From DATAZK01 sp963731205 (GTDB lineage: Bacteria > Actinomycetota > Actinomycetes > Frankiales > Frankiaceae), in assembly GCA_963731205.1 (NCBI GenBank), contig CAVSUJ010000001.1:1116001-1180000 (forward strand): a DNA stretch of 64,000 nt, written 5' to 3'. Within the stretch, counting starts at the first letter, position 1, and every line of letters begins with the position of its first letter. A program made the position numbers and the translations under genes. Below the pieces are notes generated by a model. The model did no database searches. It was not told the origin of the DNA and saw only the letters and a program-made list of their open reading frames with translations. Below are positions 16,797-25,276 of the stretch, piece after piece.

Positions 16797-17759
16797 GTGA
16801 AGCTCATGGTCACCGGCGGGGCCGGTTACATCGGAAGCGTTGTCACGGCCCGGTTGCTCGAGGGCGGCCACGAGGTCGTCGTCCTCGATGATCTGAGCAC
16901 GGGTCACGCTGACGCAGTGGCTCCGTCGGCGCGCCTCGTCGTCGCCGGGATCGCTGACGACGGCGCGGTACGCGAGGTGCTCGAGGACGGGGTCGAGGCG
17001 GTCCTGCACTTCGCGGCGCGATCGCTGGTCGGCGAGTCCGAGACTGCACCCGAGCGCTACTTCGGCAACAACGTGGGCGGAACCCTCGCCCTGCTGGAGT
17101 CGATGCGCGCCACGGGCGTGCGCGGGCTGGTCTTCTCCTCCACCTGCGCCGTCTACGGCGAACCGCTGGTGCCGGGGCCGCTCGACGAGTCCAACCCCTT
17201 CCGCCCGCAGAGCGCGTACGGCGCCTCGAAGATCGCCGCTGACCTGATGATCTCGGCCTTCACCCGGGCCCACGGCTTCGGGGCAGTCAGCCTGCGCTAC
17301 TTCAACGCTGCGGGCGCCTACGGCAGCTACGGCGAGCGGCACGCCACCGAGACGCACCTGATCCCGCTGGCGCTGCGCACGCTCACCGAGCCCGACCGGG
17401 TGCTGCAGATCCTCGGCACCGATTACCCGACGCCCGACGGCACAGCGGTACGCGACTACATCCACGTGCTGGACCTGGCTGAGGCGCACATTCTCGCGCT
17501 CGACGCGCTCGACCCCGGCCGTCACCAGATCTACAACCTCGGCAGCGGGATCGGCACGTCGGTGCGCGAGGTGGTCGACGTCGTCGGTGCGGTAGCGGGC
17601 AAGCCGGTCAATATCGTCGAGGCGGGCCGGCGGCAGGGTGATCCGCCGCTGCTGGTCGCCGCCATCGACAAGATCACCAGCGAGCTGGATTGGAAGCCGC
17701 AGCGTTCCCTGCAGCAGATCATCGGCGACGCGTGGGAGTTCGCCGAGCGTCAGCGCTGA
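16797..17759 (+). CDS. galE: UDP-glucose 4-epimerase GalE
   Basis: GalE interconverts UDP-glucose and UDP-galactose using tightly bound NAD. The 320 residues carry the Rossmann motif GGAGYIGS at residues 7-14, the catalytic SSTCAVYG serine region and the YxxxK pair in SAYGASK (Y141, K145). RYFNAAGA and the C-terminal RDYIHVLDLA are further family marks. The GTG at 16797 places the Rossmann motif at the expected distance. It directly follows bL37. A related sugar-nucleotide epimerase is possible but less likely. Confidence 0.92.
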   Translation: MKLMVTGGAGYIGSVVTARLLEGGHEVVVLDDLSTGHADAVAPSARLVVAGIADDGAVREVLEDGVEAVLHFAARSLVGESETAPERYFGNNVGGTLALLESMRATGVRGLVFSSTCAVYGEPLVPGPLDESNPFRPQSAYGASKIAADLMISAFTRAHGFGAVSLRYFNAAGAYGSYGERHATETHLIPLALRTLTEPDRVLQILGTDYPTPDGTAVRDYIHVLDLAEAHILALDALDPGRHQIYNLGSGIGTSVREVVDVVGAVAGKPVNIVEAGRRQGDPPLLVAAIDKITSELDWKPQRSLQQIIGDAWEFAERQR

Positions 17760-17765
17760 GCAGCG

Positions 17766-18050
17766 CTATTCGGCCTGAAACTCCCCGGAGGTCCACTGGA
17801 CCTCGACGGCCCGGAGTCTTTTCAGCACGGCCACCCGTACCGACTCGGGCGCCCGGTCGCCGCCGCAACGGCGGGCCACCAGCAGCTTGACTTCCTGCTC
17901 CACGCCGAACTGGCGCAGGCACGGCGAGCACTCGTCGAGATGCTCGCGGATCAGGTGGCGACGCTCGGCGTCGATCTCACCGTCGAGATAGAGATAGACC
18001 TCTTCGAGGACCTCTCGGCAGTCAGTCTCATGAGGCGATCCGCAACTCAC
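17766..18050 (-). CDS. rsrA: mycothiol-system anti-sigma factor RsrA
   Basis: This 94-residue zinc-associated anti-sigma protein holds SigR inactive and releases it when its thiols are oxidised. The ZAS motif HLDECSPC gives H37, C41 and C44, and C11 is also present, the same positions as in Streptomyces RsrA. The GTG at 18050 overlaps the sigR stop (GTGA), which couples production of the antagonist to its sigma factor. It converges with galE. Confidence 0.93.
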   Translation of the reverse strand: MSCGSPHETDCREVLEEVYLYLDGEIDAERRHLIREHLDECSPCLRQFGVEQEVKLLVARRCGGDRAPESVRVAVLKRLRAVEVQWTSGEFQAE

Positions 18051-18682
18051 CGTGATCCCTCCGGCGCCGCAGCCGCGGCTGAGTCGGTCCCGGCGCCAGC
18101 CTCGGCCGGGATGAGCCCGCGCTCCTGTGCGTAGTTCTCGAGAGCAACCCGCAGCCCGCGGCGACCGCGGTGCAACCGCGACATCACCGTTCCGATGGGG
18201 GTGCCCATGATGTCGGCGATCTCCTTGTAGGAGAAACCCTCGACATCGGCGAGGTAGACGGCCATCCGGAAATCCTCGGGAAGCGACTGCAGCGCTTCCT
18301 TGACGTCACTGTCCGGCAGGTGTTCGAGTGCCTCGGTCTCTGCGCTCTTCAAGCCGGCCGGCGTGTGGGATCCCGCCTCGGCCAGCTGCCAATCCTCGAT
18401 CTGCTCGGTCGGGGACTGCAGCGGCTGACGCTGGCGACGGCGATAGCTGTTGATGAACGTGTTGGTCAGGATGCGATACAGCCAAGCCTTGAGGTTGGTG
18501 CCCTCCTGGAACTGGTGGAAGGCCGCAAACGCCTTGACGAACGTCTCCTGCACCAGATCCTCGGCATCAGCCGGGTTGCGCGTCATACGAAGCGCAGCGG
18601 CGTACAGCTGATCGAGGAACGGCAGAGCGTCGCGCTCGAACCGCGCACCCCGCTGCTCGGGGGTCTCCTCTACGGGGACCAC
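18047..18682 (-). CDS. sigR: redox-responsive ECF sigma factor SigR/SigH
   Basis: The 211 residues from a GTG at 18682 align with SigR/SigH: FERDALPFLDQLY, then RNPADAEDLVQETFVKAF (region 2), LKAWLYRILTNTFINSYR, and PEDFRMAVYLADVEGFSYKE with IGTVMSRLHRGRR (region 4). It directs the thiol-oxidative stress regulon, including thioredoxin and mycothiol genes. The start is uncertain: the GTG at 18682 abuts a GGAG, and the same frame stays open to 19078. A GTG at 18916 coincides with a SigR-type promoter start and would give a 289-residue form with a low-complexity N-terminus, recalling the long SigR' isoform of Streptomyces. Confidence 0.92.
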   Translation of the reverse strand: MVPVEETPEQRGARFERDALPFLDQLYAAALRMTRNPADAEDLVQETFVKAFAAFHQFQEGTNLKAWLYRILTNTFINSYRRRQRQPLQSPTEQIEDWQLAEAGSHTPAGLKSAETEALEHLPDSDVKEALQSLPEDFRMAVYLADVEGFSYKEIADIMGTPIGTVMSRLHRGRRGLRVALENYAQERGLIPAEAGAGTDSAAAAAPEGSR

Positions 18683-18913
18683 CTCCCGACCTGCCGCCCC
18701 GGATGTTGCGCGCTGAATGCGCTGATGACTCGGTGTCCAACCTACTGCGCCGGTGGAGGCAGGGTCGTCACGGGAGGAGACAGGGGCGGACGAGCCGGAA
18801 GAGACGGTGCTACGGCTCGGGCGGCCGGCTGCGGGCGAGACGGGACGTACCGGACCAGGCCCCGCCGGGGATGCGGTGCGTGGCCGCACGCGATTGCGGG
18901 CGGGAGTGGGGGT

Positions 18914-18953
18914 CACGTCTGGCCATAACACCCGCCGAGGCCGTGCCGATTCC
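18914..18953 (-). promoter_or_regulatory. SigR-type autoregulatory promoter of sigR
   Basis: On the minus strand GGAAT (18953-18949) and GTT (18929-18927) are separated by 19 bases, matching the SigR/SigH consensus GGAAT-N18/19-GTT. The expected transcript start is about 18916-18919, where an in-frame GTG (18916-18914) begins. This predicts positive autoregulation and possibly a leaderless mRNA. Confidence 0.65.
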
Positions 18954-19076
18954 CGCCAATTCCCATTGCTGCTTTGCCCCCGCTGATTCCTCGGTGCGCA
19001 GGACGTATCCGAATGTGTGTCGGCAGACACGAGCGAGCACGAGCGCGGGAGGTGACGGCCCCGTAGCATCCGGGGC

Positions 19077-19742
19077 ATGTCCAGCGGCTACCACCCTCCG
19101 GTCGAGGAGTACCTGGAGACGATCCTCGGCCTGGAGGAGGCGGGGATCCGGCCGATGCGAGCCCGGATCGTCGAGCGGCTCGGGGTGTCGGCTCCGGCCG
19201 TGAGCGAAACGGTGCGCCGGCTCGAGCGCGACGGATACCTCACGCTGGACGATTCACGCGCCATCACGCTGACCGACGCCGGGCGCAGCTACGCGACCTC
19301 GATCATGCGTCGCCATCGCCTCGCCGAGCGGCTTCTCGTCGATGTGCTGAAGGTGCCGTGGTCGCAGGTGCACGAGGAGGCCGGCCGGCTGGAACATGCG
19401 ATCAGCCCATGGCTCGAGGAGCATCTGGTGACCCTGCTGGGTGACCCCGCGACGTGCCCTCACGGCAATCCGATTCCCGGTTCTGCCAACAAAGCGGATT
19501 TCGGTGATCAGCGCGCGCTTTCCGACCTGCCTGATGGCGCTGATGTGGTGGTCCGGCGGATCGATGAGCAGCTCGAGGGGCAGCACACCTACATGCAGAC
19601 GTTGGAGACCGAGGCGGTGCTGCCCGGGCGGGCGATCACCATTGTCGGACGCGGTGCGGAGCGCATGCAGCTCACCGTTGACGGCCGTGAGGTAGCCCTC
19701 GACCTCGCGATTGCCGAGCGGGTTTTCGCCTCCCGGCAATAA
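19077..19742 (+). CDS. DtxR/IdeR-family metal-dependent repressor
   Basis: The 221-residue protein has the family order: an N-terminal winged helix (VEEYLETILGL, then VSAPAVSETVRRLERDG), a dimerisation and metal-binding domain (RRHRLAERLLVDVL, HEEAGRLEHAIS, DPATCPHGNPIP) and a C-terminal SH3-like domain. Such proteins bind Fe2+ or Mn2+ and repress metal uptake or storage genes. The length is nearer to DtxR/IdeR (about 230) than to MntR (about 140). It diverges from sigR. Whether it senses iron or manganese cannot be told from sequence alone. Confidence 0.9.
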   Translation: MSSGYHPPVEEYLETILGLEEAGIRPMRARIVERLGVSAPAVSETVRRLERDGYLTLDDSRAITLTDAGRSYATSIMRRHRLAERLLVDVLKVPWSQVHEEAGRLEHAISPWLEEHLVTLLGDPATCPHGNPIPGSANKADFGDQRALSDLPDGADVVVRRIDEQLEGQHTYMQTLETEAVLPGRAITIVGRGAERMQLTVDGREVALDLAIAERVFASRQ

Positions 19743-19773
19743 GGCAGCTCTCAGCTAATCCCCTGGTCTGTAT

Positions 19774-19803
19774 TTGGACTATGTGGGTAGCGTGCTGTTA
19801 ATT
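19774..19803 (+). promoter_or_regulatory. possible promoter for the methyltransferase gene
   Basis: TTGGAC (19774-19779) and TTAATT (19798-19803) are spaced by 18 bases in an unusually AT-rich 90-bp gap, 30 bp before the next start. The match to the sigma-A consensus is fair for the -35 and weak for the -10. Confidence 0.35.
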
Positions 19804-19832
19804 GCTTTTGTCTCTTTTGCCATTTCTGGGGG

Positions 19833-20648
19833 ATGTCGGTGACGGCGCAGGACTCCGCGCGCTTCGGGAGCGGTGAGCTCGAAGCCGGACAATCGGAAGG
19901 TCCTGCCGCCGACCCCCACGCCCTGTTCGCTGCGACGGTCGCGCTGCGCCAGCTCGCCGAATGGTTGCCGCTGACGCCGGTGAGCGTGCTCGATCTCAGC
20001 CGTCCGCTGCCCGACTGCGAGACCGGTTTCGACGCGCGGATCGGCGAGATCGTGATGGCGGCAGGTCATCGGGTGACCTCGGTGACCCGGGATCCGGCAG
20101 ACGTACCAAAGGCGAGCGCGACCCCGCGCGCTCACGCCGTGGTCGTGGGTGATCCGCGCAGCCTGACCTGGATACGCAGCGAAAGCGTCGACGCCGTGCT
20201 GGCGGAAGGCGGAGCCCTGTCCGACAGCCTGGCCACCGAGGACACCCTGCGCGACATCGCCAGGGTGCTGCGCCCGGGCGGCCGCTTGCTCGCTTCAGCC
20301 GATTCGCTGGTGCTCGGACTGGCCCGGCTGGCGGAGCAGAACCGCTGGCCCGAGCTCGCTGACGCCCCGGCCGCTGACGTCGTCCTGGTGCCTGATCCGT
20401 CGCACGCCGGGGGCTACACGCGCTGCTTCTCCCCCGATGACCTGACCGAGCTCCTCACCGATTGTGGGCTCGAGGTCGAGTGGATACGCCCGCGGACGGT
20501 GATTCCGGCTGCTGCGGTGCGCCAGACCCTGCTGGCCGATCCGTCAGCAATGGGCGACCTGGTGATCAGCGAGCTGAGCCTGGCCGGCGCCCATGCCGGC
20601 GAGGCCCACGGCGCGCGTCTCGTCGTCAGCGGCCGCAAGCCGCGCTGA
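19833..20648 (+). CDS. class I SAM-dependent methyltransferase-like protein
   Basis: The 271-residue protein resembles class I methyltransferases from about residue 45: VSVLDLSRPLPD in place of the usual glycine-rich motif I, then VVVGDPRSL, SVDAVLAEGGALS, and IARVLRPGGRLLAS, the clearest family signature (post-motif III). Motif I is degenerate, so SAM binding is not certain. The ATG at 19833 sits directly after a G-run; a GTG six bases later (19839) would give better ribosome binding site spacing. It lies between the metal regulator and a convergent dksA-like gene. The substrate is unknown. Confidence 0.7.
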   Translation: MSVTAQDSARFGSGELEAGQSEGPAADPHALFAATVALRQLAEWLPLTPVSVLDLSRPLPDCETGFDARIGEIVMAAGHRVTSVTRDPADVPKASATPRAHAVVVGDPRSLTWIRSESVDAVLAEGGALSDSLATEDTLRDIARVLRPGGRLLASADSLVLGLARLAEQNRWPELADAPAADVVLVPDPSHAGGYTRCFSPDDLTELLTDCGLEVEWIRPRTVIPAAAVRQTLLADPSAMGDLVISELSLAGAHAGEAHGARLVVSGRKPR

Positions 20649-21005
20649 TCAGCGCTGCGAGCGCTCGTACTTCTGCTGGTCATCCATGCAACGCGCCGAC
20701 TCGGGGCGGATCTTGAGACGGGCGTCAGGAATCTTCTTGCCGCAGTCGACGCACATGCCGTACGTGCCCGCGTCGATCCGCTCGAGCGCCTGCACGATGA
20801 GCTGCTGATCGGCGGCCGCCGCATCCAGGACGGCGACCTCGCGCTCGGCGTCGGAGATGTCCGTTCCCTGATCTCCGGGGTGTTGGTGGACGTGGCTGAG
20901 ATCGCCGCTGCCCTGCTCGGAGCCCTCGGCGGCCAGCACAGCAGAGCTGTGACCGATTTCGGCCAGCCGTGCCTCGAGTAGCTTCCGGGCACGTTTGACG
21001 TCCAC
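20649..21005 (-). CDS. DksA/TraR-type zinc finger protein with three Cys
   Basis: The 118-residue protein starts at a GTG (21005) with GGAGG six bases upstream. It has an N-terminal helical region (VKRARKLLEARLAEIG), an acidic middle and a C-terminal DksA-like finger (GTYGMCVDCGKKIPDARL). The second Cys pair is incomplete: CMDD replaces the usual CxxC, so only three zinc-ligand cysteines remain. DksA relatives bind the RNA polymerase secondary channel; actinobacterial ones are poorly understood. The frame is open upstream to 21200 but the extension is antisense to aroA. Confidence 0.82.
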   Translation of the reverse strand: MDVKRARKLLEARLAEIGHSSAVLAAEGSEQGSGDLSHVHQHPGDQGTDISDAEREVAVLDAAAADQQLIVQALERIDAGTYGMCVDCGKKIPDARLKIRPESARCMDDQQKYERSQR

Positions 21006-21146
21006 CAAGAACCTCCGATGCTCAATCGATGCATACCAGACGCGAGGCGGCTCACTGGTCCGGCGAGTGCGGCTCAGTCTGCCTACCCCGATACTGGAGA
21101 TGCACCCCATAGCCCTTTGCGTTCCCATCTGATTCCCGGAGGTCAT

Positions 21147-22469
21147 GTGTCCGCCGTCACCCCGGAGCGCGCGCTGGCGGCCCCGTGGGCCGCCCCGCAC
21201 GCGCCGTCACCGGTCAGCGGACGCGTCGCCATGCCCGGTTCGAAGTCGGCCACCAACCGGGCGCTGCTGCTCGCGGCCCTGTCGCCCGGGGCCAGCGCGT
21301 TGACGGCCCCGCTCCGGGCGCGCGACACGCTGCTGATGGCGCAGGCGCTGCGCGACCTGGGCGCGCAGATCGATGCGGGCGGTAGCGATTGGGTGGTCAC
21401 AGGCCGGGACGAGCCGGCTGACGTAGGTGCGGTGACGGTCGACACGGGCAACGCCGGCACGGTCGCCCGTTTCCTTCCGCCCGCAGCTGCCGTGTTGGCG
21501 CGCGGAACGGTGACCGTCGACGGTGATGTGCGGATGCGTGAGCGTCCGCTGGGCCCGCTGCTCGGTGCGCTGCGCGCTCTGGGCGCCGATCTGCCCGATG
21601 CGGCTGATCGCATCCCGTTCACGATGCGGGCCACGGGTGAGCTCGCCGGCGGCACGCTGGAAGTGGACGCGTCGTCCTCCAGCCAGTTGATCTCGGGACT
21701 GCTGCTGGCGGCGCCGCGCTACGAGAGCGGGCTGAGCGTCTGCGCTGCGGGTGGGCGCGTTCCGTCCGCGCCGCACCTGGCCATGACCGTCGCGATGCTG
21801 CGGGAAGCCGGCGCCACCGTCGACGACAGCGAGCCGGGGCGATGGGTCGTCGCGCCGGGTGGGCTGCGCGCCACCGCTTACGCGATCGAGCCCGATCTCT
21901 CCAGCGCTTCGGCATTCCTGGCGGCGGCCGCCGTCACCGGCGGATGCGTGCGCCTGGAGGGGTGGCCGGAGGGCACCTCCCAGCCCGGACGTCTCCTGCC
22001 GGAGCTGCTCTCGGCCTTCGGCTGCCGGTGCGAGATCACGTCAGCCGGGGAGCTTTCGGTCACCGGACCCGACGTGCTGCACGGCGTCGATCTCGATCTC
22101 AGCGACTACGGCGAGGCGGTCCCCACGCTGACGGCCGTCGCGCTCTTCGCCGATACGCCGAGCCGCCTGAGCGGGATCGCCCACCTGCGCGGCCAGGAGA
22201 CGGATCGGCTGGCGGCTCTCGCCGAGGAGTTCGGACGGCTCGGGGCGCGGATCACGGTCACGTCCGATGGGCTGCAGATCACCCCCACGCCACTGCGGGC
22301 CGATGGCGACGCCGTGCTCGATCCGCGCGCCGACCACCGGCTGGCGATGGCATACGCCGTCGCCGGGCTGCGGGTGCCCGGAGTGCTGGTGTCCGACATC
22401 GCCACGACCGGCAAGACCATGCCCGACTTCCCCGAGCGGTGGGCGCAGTTGCTCGCCGGGGCCTGCTGA
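21147..22469 (+). CDS. aroA: 3-phosphoshikimate 1-carboxyvinyltransferase (EPSP synthase) AroA
   Basis: AroA joins PEP to shikimate-3-phosphate in aromatic amino acid synthesis. From the GTG at 21147, which has GGAGG at 21138-21142, the protein is 440 residues. Substrate motifs are PGSKSATNRALL (K33, R38), GNAGTVARFLP, RMRERPLGPLL, SSSSQLISGLLLA, SDYGEAVPTLTAVA, QETDRLAAL and DHRLAMAYAVAG. The frame is open upstream to 21018 but lacks a ribosome binding site there. The aroA-rsgA order beside sigR/rsrA also occurs in mycobacteria. Confidence 0.95.
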   Translation: MSAVTPERALAAPWAAPHAPSPVSGRVAMPGSKSATNRALLLAALSPGASALTAPLRARDTLLMAQALRDLGAQIDAGGSDWVVTGRDEPADVGAVTVDTGNAGTVARFLPPAAAVLARGTVTVDGDVRMRERPLGPLLGALRALGADLPDAADRIPFTMRATGELAGGTLEVDASSSSQLISGLLLAAPRYESGLSVCAAGGRVPSAPHLAMTVAMLREAGATVDDSEPGRWVVAPGGLRATAYAIEPDLSSASAFLAAAAVTGGCVRLEGWPEGTSQPGRLLPELLSAFGCRCEITSAGELSVTGPDVLHGVDLDLSDYGEAVPTLTAVALFADTPSRLSGIAHLRGQETDRLAALAEEFGRLGARITVTSDGLQITPTPLRADGDAVLDPRADHRLAMAYAVAGLRVPGVLVSDIATTGKTMPDFPERWAQLLAGAC

Positions 22470-22487
22470 GAGCCAGGCCGTTCTCGC

Positions 22488-23504
22488 ATGCCGCACTCGC
22501 TCGACGAGGACGACGTACCGATCCGTCCCGGCGGCGCGAACCGGCGGCGCAGCCGGCTGCGGCCGGAGTACGCCGACGCCCGCGAGGCGCTGATCACGAC
22601 CGTCGACCGGGGCCGCTCCACCTGCCGGCTGCTCGAGTCGGGGACCTCCGTGATCGCGGTACGGGGGGCCGACGTGCGGCGCACCCCCGTCGTCGTCGGC
22701 GACCGGGTGCGCCTCGTCGGTGACATGTCCGGACGCGACGGATCCTTGGCCCGGATCATCTCGGTCGCCGAGCGGGTGAGCGTGCTGCGGCGTACCCCCG
22801 ACGACACCGACCCGGCGGAGCGGCCGATCGTCGCCAATGCCGACCAGCTGATCGTCGTGGTGGCGCTGACGTCTCCCCCGGCGCGCCCGCGGATGATCGA
22901 CCGCTGCCTGGTGGCGGCGTATGACGGCGGCCTGCTACCGGTGCTGTGCCTCACCAAGCACGATCTGGCCGGCAAGCTCGCCCCGGATGATGCCGACCGC
23001 GATGCGCTCACCACGCTGACGGCCGCGTACGAACCGCTCGGGGTTCCGGTCGTCACGGCGGGCGTCGACGACAGCATCGATCCCATCAAGGCCGTGCTCG
23101 CCGGGAAGATCAGCGTGCTCTTCGGCCACAGCGGGGTCGGCAAGTCGACGCTGGTGAATCGGCTGGTGCCAGGGGCCTACCGGGCGACGGGTGAGGTCAG
23201 CGACATCGGGCGCGGCCGCCACGTGAGCTCCTCCGTCATCGCGCTGGAACTGCCCGAAGGCGGCTGGGTGGTCGACACGCCAGGTGTGCGCTCGTTCGGC
23301 CTCGGCCTGGTCTCGCCCGCGCGGGTGCTCTCGGCGTTCGAGGACCTGGCGGCCGTCACCGAGGAGTGCCCGCGCGGCTGCACACACTTGCCCGACTCGC
23401 CCGACTGCATGCTCGACGCCTACGCGGCGACCGGGCCCGCGCAGGCGGCGCGTGTCGATTCGCTGCGCCGGCTGCTGCTTTCCCGCGAGGCCGCCGACGA
23501 CTGA
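22488..23504 (+). CDS. rsgA: ribosome small-subunit-dependent GTPase RsgA
   Basis: The 338-residue circularly permuted GTPase helps mature the 30S subunit. G motifs occur in the permuted order: TKHD (G4, 156-159), then GHSGVGKST (P-loop, 213-221), then VVDTPGVRSFG (G3). An N-terminal OB-fold (VVVGDRVRLVGD) and a C-terminal zinc region, CPRGCTHLPDSPDC, complete the family architecture. It begins 18 bp after aroA, so they are likely co-transcribed. Confidence 0.95.
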   Translation: MPHSLDEDDVPIRPGGANRRRSRLRPEYADAREALITTVDRGRSTCRLLESGTSVIAVRGADVRRTPVVVGDRVRLVGDMSGRDGSLARIISVAERVSVLRRTPDDTDPAERPIVANADQLIVVVALTSPPARPRMIDRCLVAAYDGGLLPVLCLTKHDLAGKLAPDDADRDALTTLTAAYEPLGVPVVTAGVDDSIDPIKAVLAGKISVLFGHSGVGKSTLVNRLVPGAYRATGEVSDIGRGRHVSSSVIALELPEGGWVVDTPGVRSFGLGLVSPARVLSAFEDLAAVTEECPRGCTHLPDSPDCMLDAYAATGPAQAARVDSLRRLLLSREAADD

Positions 23505-23507
23505 GGC

Positions 23508-24608
23508 TCAGCTGGTCGCGCCGACCGCGATCGTCGCGTCGACCTCGGCCTTGCGGGCCTCGATGGCGGCGCGTTCCCGATCGAGATTTTCGGCGATGTC
23601 CTCGTCGGCTTTCATCAGCGCACCGAGGTCGACGCCGGCCATGTCGAGAACGCCCATGTCGGCGTAGGCCTTCTGGACCTTCTCCCCCCACAGGCCGATG
23701 TCCTTGACGATCGGGACGATCCGGGTGAACAGCAGCGAGCGGAACATCTGCTGGAAGGCTGAGCGGTCGGCGTAATCCAGGCATTCCTCGACCGGGAAGC
23801 CGAGGGACTCCCAGACCTCCTTGCCGCGCAGCCGGTCACGCATCAGGTAGCACGCCTCGACGACGAACTCCTCGCGCTCGTCGCGCTCCTTGCTCGTCAG
23901 CTCGGCGTAGGCGTCCTTCAGGGCCATGCGTCCGAACGCCACGTGACGCGCCTCGTCCTGCATCACATAGCTGAGGATCTGCTTGGGCAGCGGCTGGGTC
24001 GTGGTGTCCCGAAGCAGCCCGAACGCGGCCAGGGCGAGACCTTCGATGAGCACCTGCATGCCGAGGTAGGGCATGTCCCAGCGGCTGTCGGAGAGCGTGG
24101 TGGCGAGCAGCTGCTGCAGGAAGGGGTTGATCGGATAGACCAGCTGCACCTTCTCCTGCAGGAAGCGCGCGTACGTCTCGGCGTGGCGCGCTTCGTCCAT
24201 GGTCTGGGTGCTGGCGTAGAACTTCGCGTCAAGATCCGGAACGCCCTCGACGATGCGCGCCGAGCAGATCATCGCGCCCTGCTCGCCGTGCAGGAACTGG
24301 CTGAACTGCCAGGCGACGAGGTGCTGGAACATCTCGTCCTTGTCCTTCTGGCCGAGCTTTTCGAAGGTCGGCGAGCCGTAGATCGGGCACGACTCCTCGC
24401 CGAGGCCGAGGACGTTGTAAGGGTCGACCTCGAGCGACCAGTCGATGCGGGTCGAGGCGTCCCACTGCTTGTCCTTGCCCTTCTGGTAGAGCGCGAGCAG
24501 CCGTGCCCGGCCCTCGTCGTACTCCCAGGTGAAGCGCGCGTCGCCGGCGGCGGGCACGTTCCAGGTCTCGTGCGGGGTGTTGGCGACGTACAAGTCATGC
24601 GTGGTCAT
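23508..24608 (-). CDS. ferritin-like diiron protein
   Basis: The 366-residue protein is largely helical. It has two diiron-type motifs, MDEARHAETYAR and QDEARHVAFG, and a further glutamate in LHGEQGAM and IVEGVPD, the usual carboxylate and histidine ligands of ferritin-like oxidases. The ATG at 24608 follows GAGGAG. The TetR gene just upstream overlaps it by 14 bp, so the regulator probably controls it. The enzyme may be an oxygenase or N-oxidase acting on a small substrate, but the substrate is unknown. Confidence 0.75.
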   Translation of the reverse strand: MTTHDLYVANTPHETWNVPAAGDARFTWEYDEGRARLLALYQKGKDKQWDASTRIDWSLEVDPYNVLGLGEESCPIYGSPTFEKLGQKDKDEMFQHLVAWQFSQFLHGEQGAMICSARIVEGVPDLDAKFYASTQTMDEARHAETYARFLQEKVQLVYPINPFLQQLLATTLSDSRWDMPYLGMQVLIEGLALAAFGLLRDTTTQPLPKQILSYVMQDEARHVAFGRMALKDAYAELTSKERDEREEFVVEACYLMRDRLRGKEVWESLGFPVEECLDYADRSAFQQMFRSLLFTRIVPIVKDIGLWGEKVQKAYADMGVLDMAGVDLGALMKADEDIAENLDRERAAIEARKAEVDATIAVGATS

Positions 24609-25212
24609 GAACGCTCCTCGATGGCAACGAATCAGCAGGTGGGCCGGCAGAGAACTCCGGGGGCAGGGCGCGAGCCACGAGGGTCGCGATGTCGTCGGCG
24701 GTGCGCTCGATGGGCGCCAGCGGCAGCACCAGGTGAGAGACGGTGAGCCGGATCGCCGAATCGGCCACCAGGGCGACGTCGCGGGTCGACAGGTGCGGCC
24801 AGTGGTCGGTCAGGTACCGGGTCAGGAGCTTGCGTGAGGACTCGAGCAGCGGCTCCGCGCGGGTCGTCAGCAAGGGAAGCAGGTCGGATGGCCCCCGGGC
24901 GCTCGACAGGATCGCCTTGAGCAGAGGGTCGTCGGCACCGGTGCGCAAGGTGTGGGCGACGGCCGCCCGGGTGCCGGCCACGGGATCGTCGGGATGGGAC
25001 TCCAGGACGGTCGCGAGCTCGCTCAGGTAGATCTCGGTCTCGTGGGCTGACAGCGCCTGGGCGAGACCGTCCTTGCTGCCGAACTCCTTGTAGAGCGTCT
25101 GCCGGCTGACTCCAGCACGGCCGGCCAGCTCGGCAAGCGGCATCCGCTCCCACTCCCCCGACACGACCACCCGGCGGGCGGCGGCGAGCAGAGCATCGCG
25201 GGCTGACGGCAC
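24595..25212 (-). CDS. TetR/AcrR-family regulator of the ferritin-like gene
   Basis: The 205-residue protein has an N-terminal TetR helix-turn-helix (PLAELAGRAGVSRQTLYKEF) and a divergent helical ligand domain. The GTG at 25212 has no ribosome binding site and lies about ten bases after a likely -10, so the mRNA may be leaderless. The frame is open further upstream, but that sequence crosses the operator and is not protein-like. A palindrome at 25239-25264 covers the -35 region, consistent with autorepression. Its overlap with the downstream gene suggests shared control. Confidence 0.85.
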   Translation of the reverse strand: MPSARDALLAAARRVVVSGEWERMPLAELAGRAGVSRQTLYKEFGSKDGLAQALSAHETEIYLSELATVLESHPDDPVAGTRAAVAHTLRTGADDPLLKAILSSARGPSDLLPLLTTRAEPLLESSRKLLTRYLTDHWPHLSTRDVALVADSAIRLTVSHLVLPLAPIERTADDIATLVARALPPEFSAGPPADSLPSRSVHDHA

Positions 25213-25238
25213 GACGTCAGGATTTACATTCCGGCGCC

Positions 25239-25264
25239 ATATGTCAACCCGTCGCTTGACAGAT
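25239..25264. promoter_or_regulatory. palindromic operator upstream of the TetR/ferritin-like operon
   Basis: ATATGTCAA (25239-25247) and TTGACAGAT (25256-25264) form an inverted repeat with 8 of 9 matches and an 8-base spacer. On the minus strand the left arm supplies TTGACA, a perfect -35, with a GTAAAT-like -10 downstream, 27 bp before the TetR start. Confidence 0.6.
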
Positions 25265-25276
25265 CGCCAGCTGAAG

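Noticed and set aside
18682..19078. sigR extended to 19078
   Set aside because: The first 54 codons before 18916 are low-complexity and overlap the divergent regulator's start, without a ribosome binding site.
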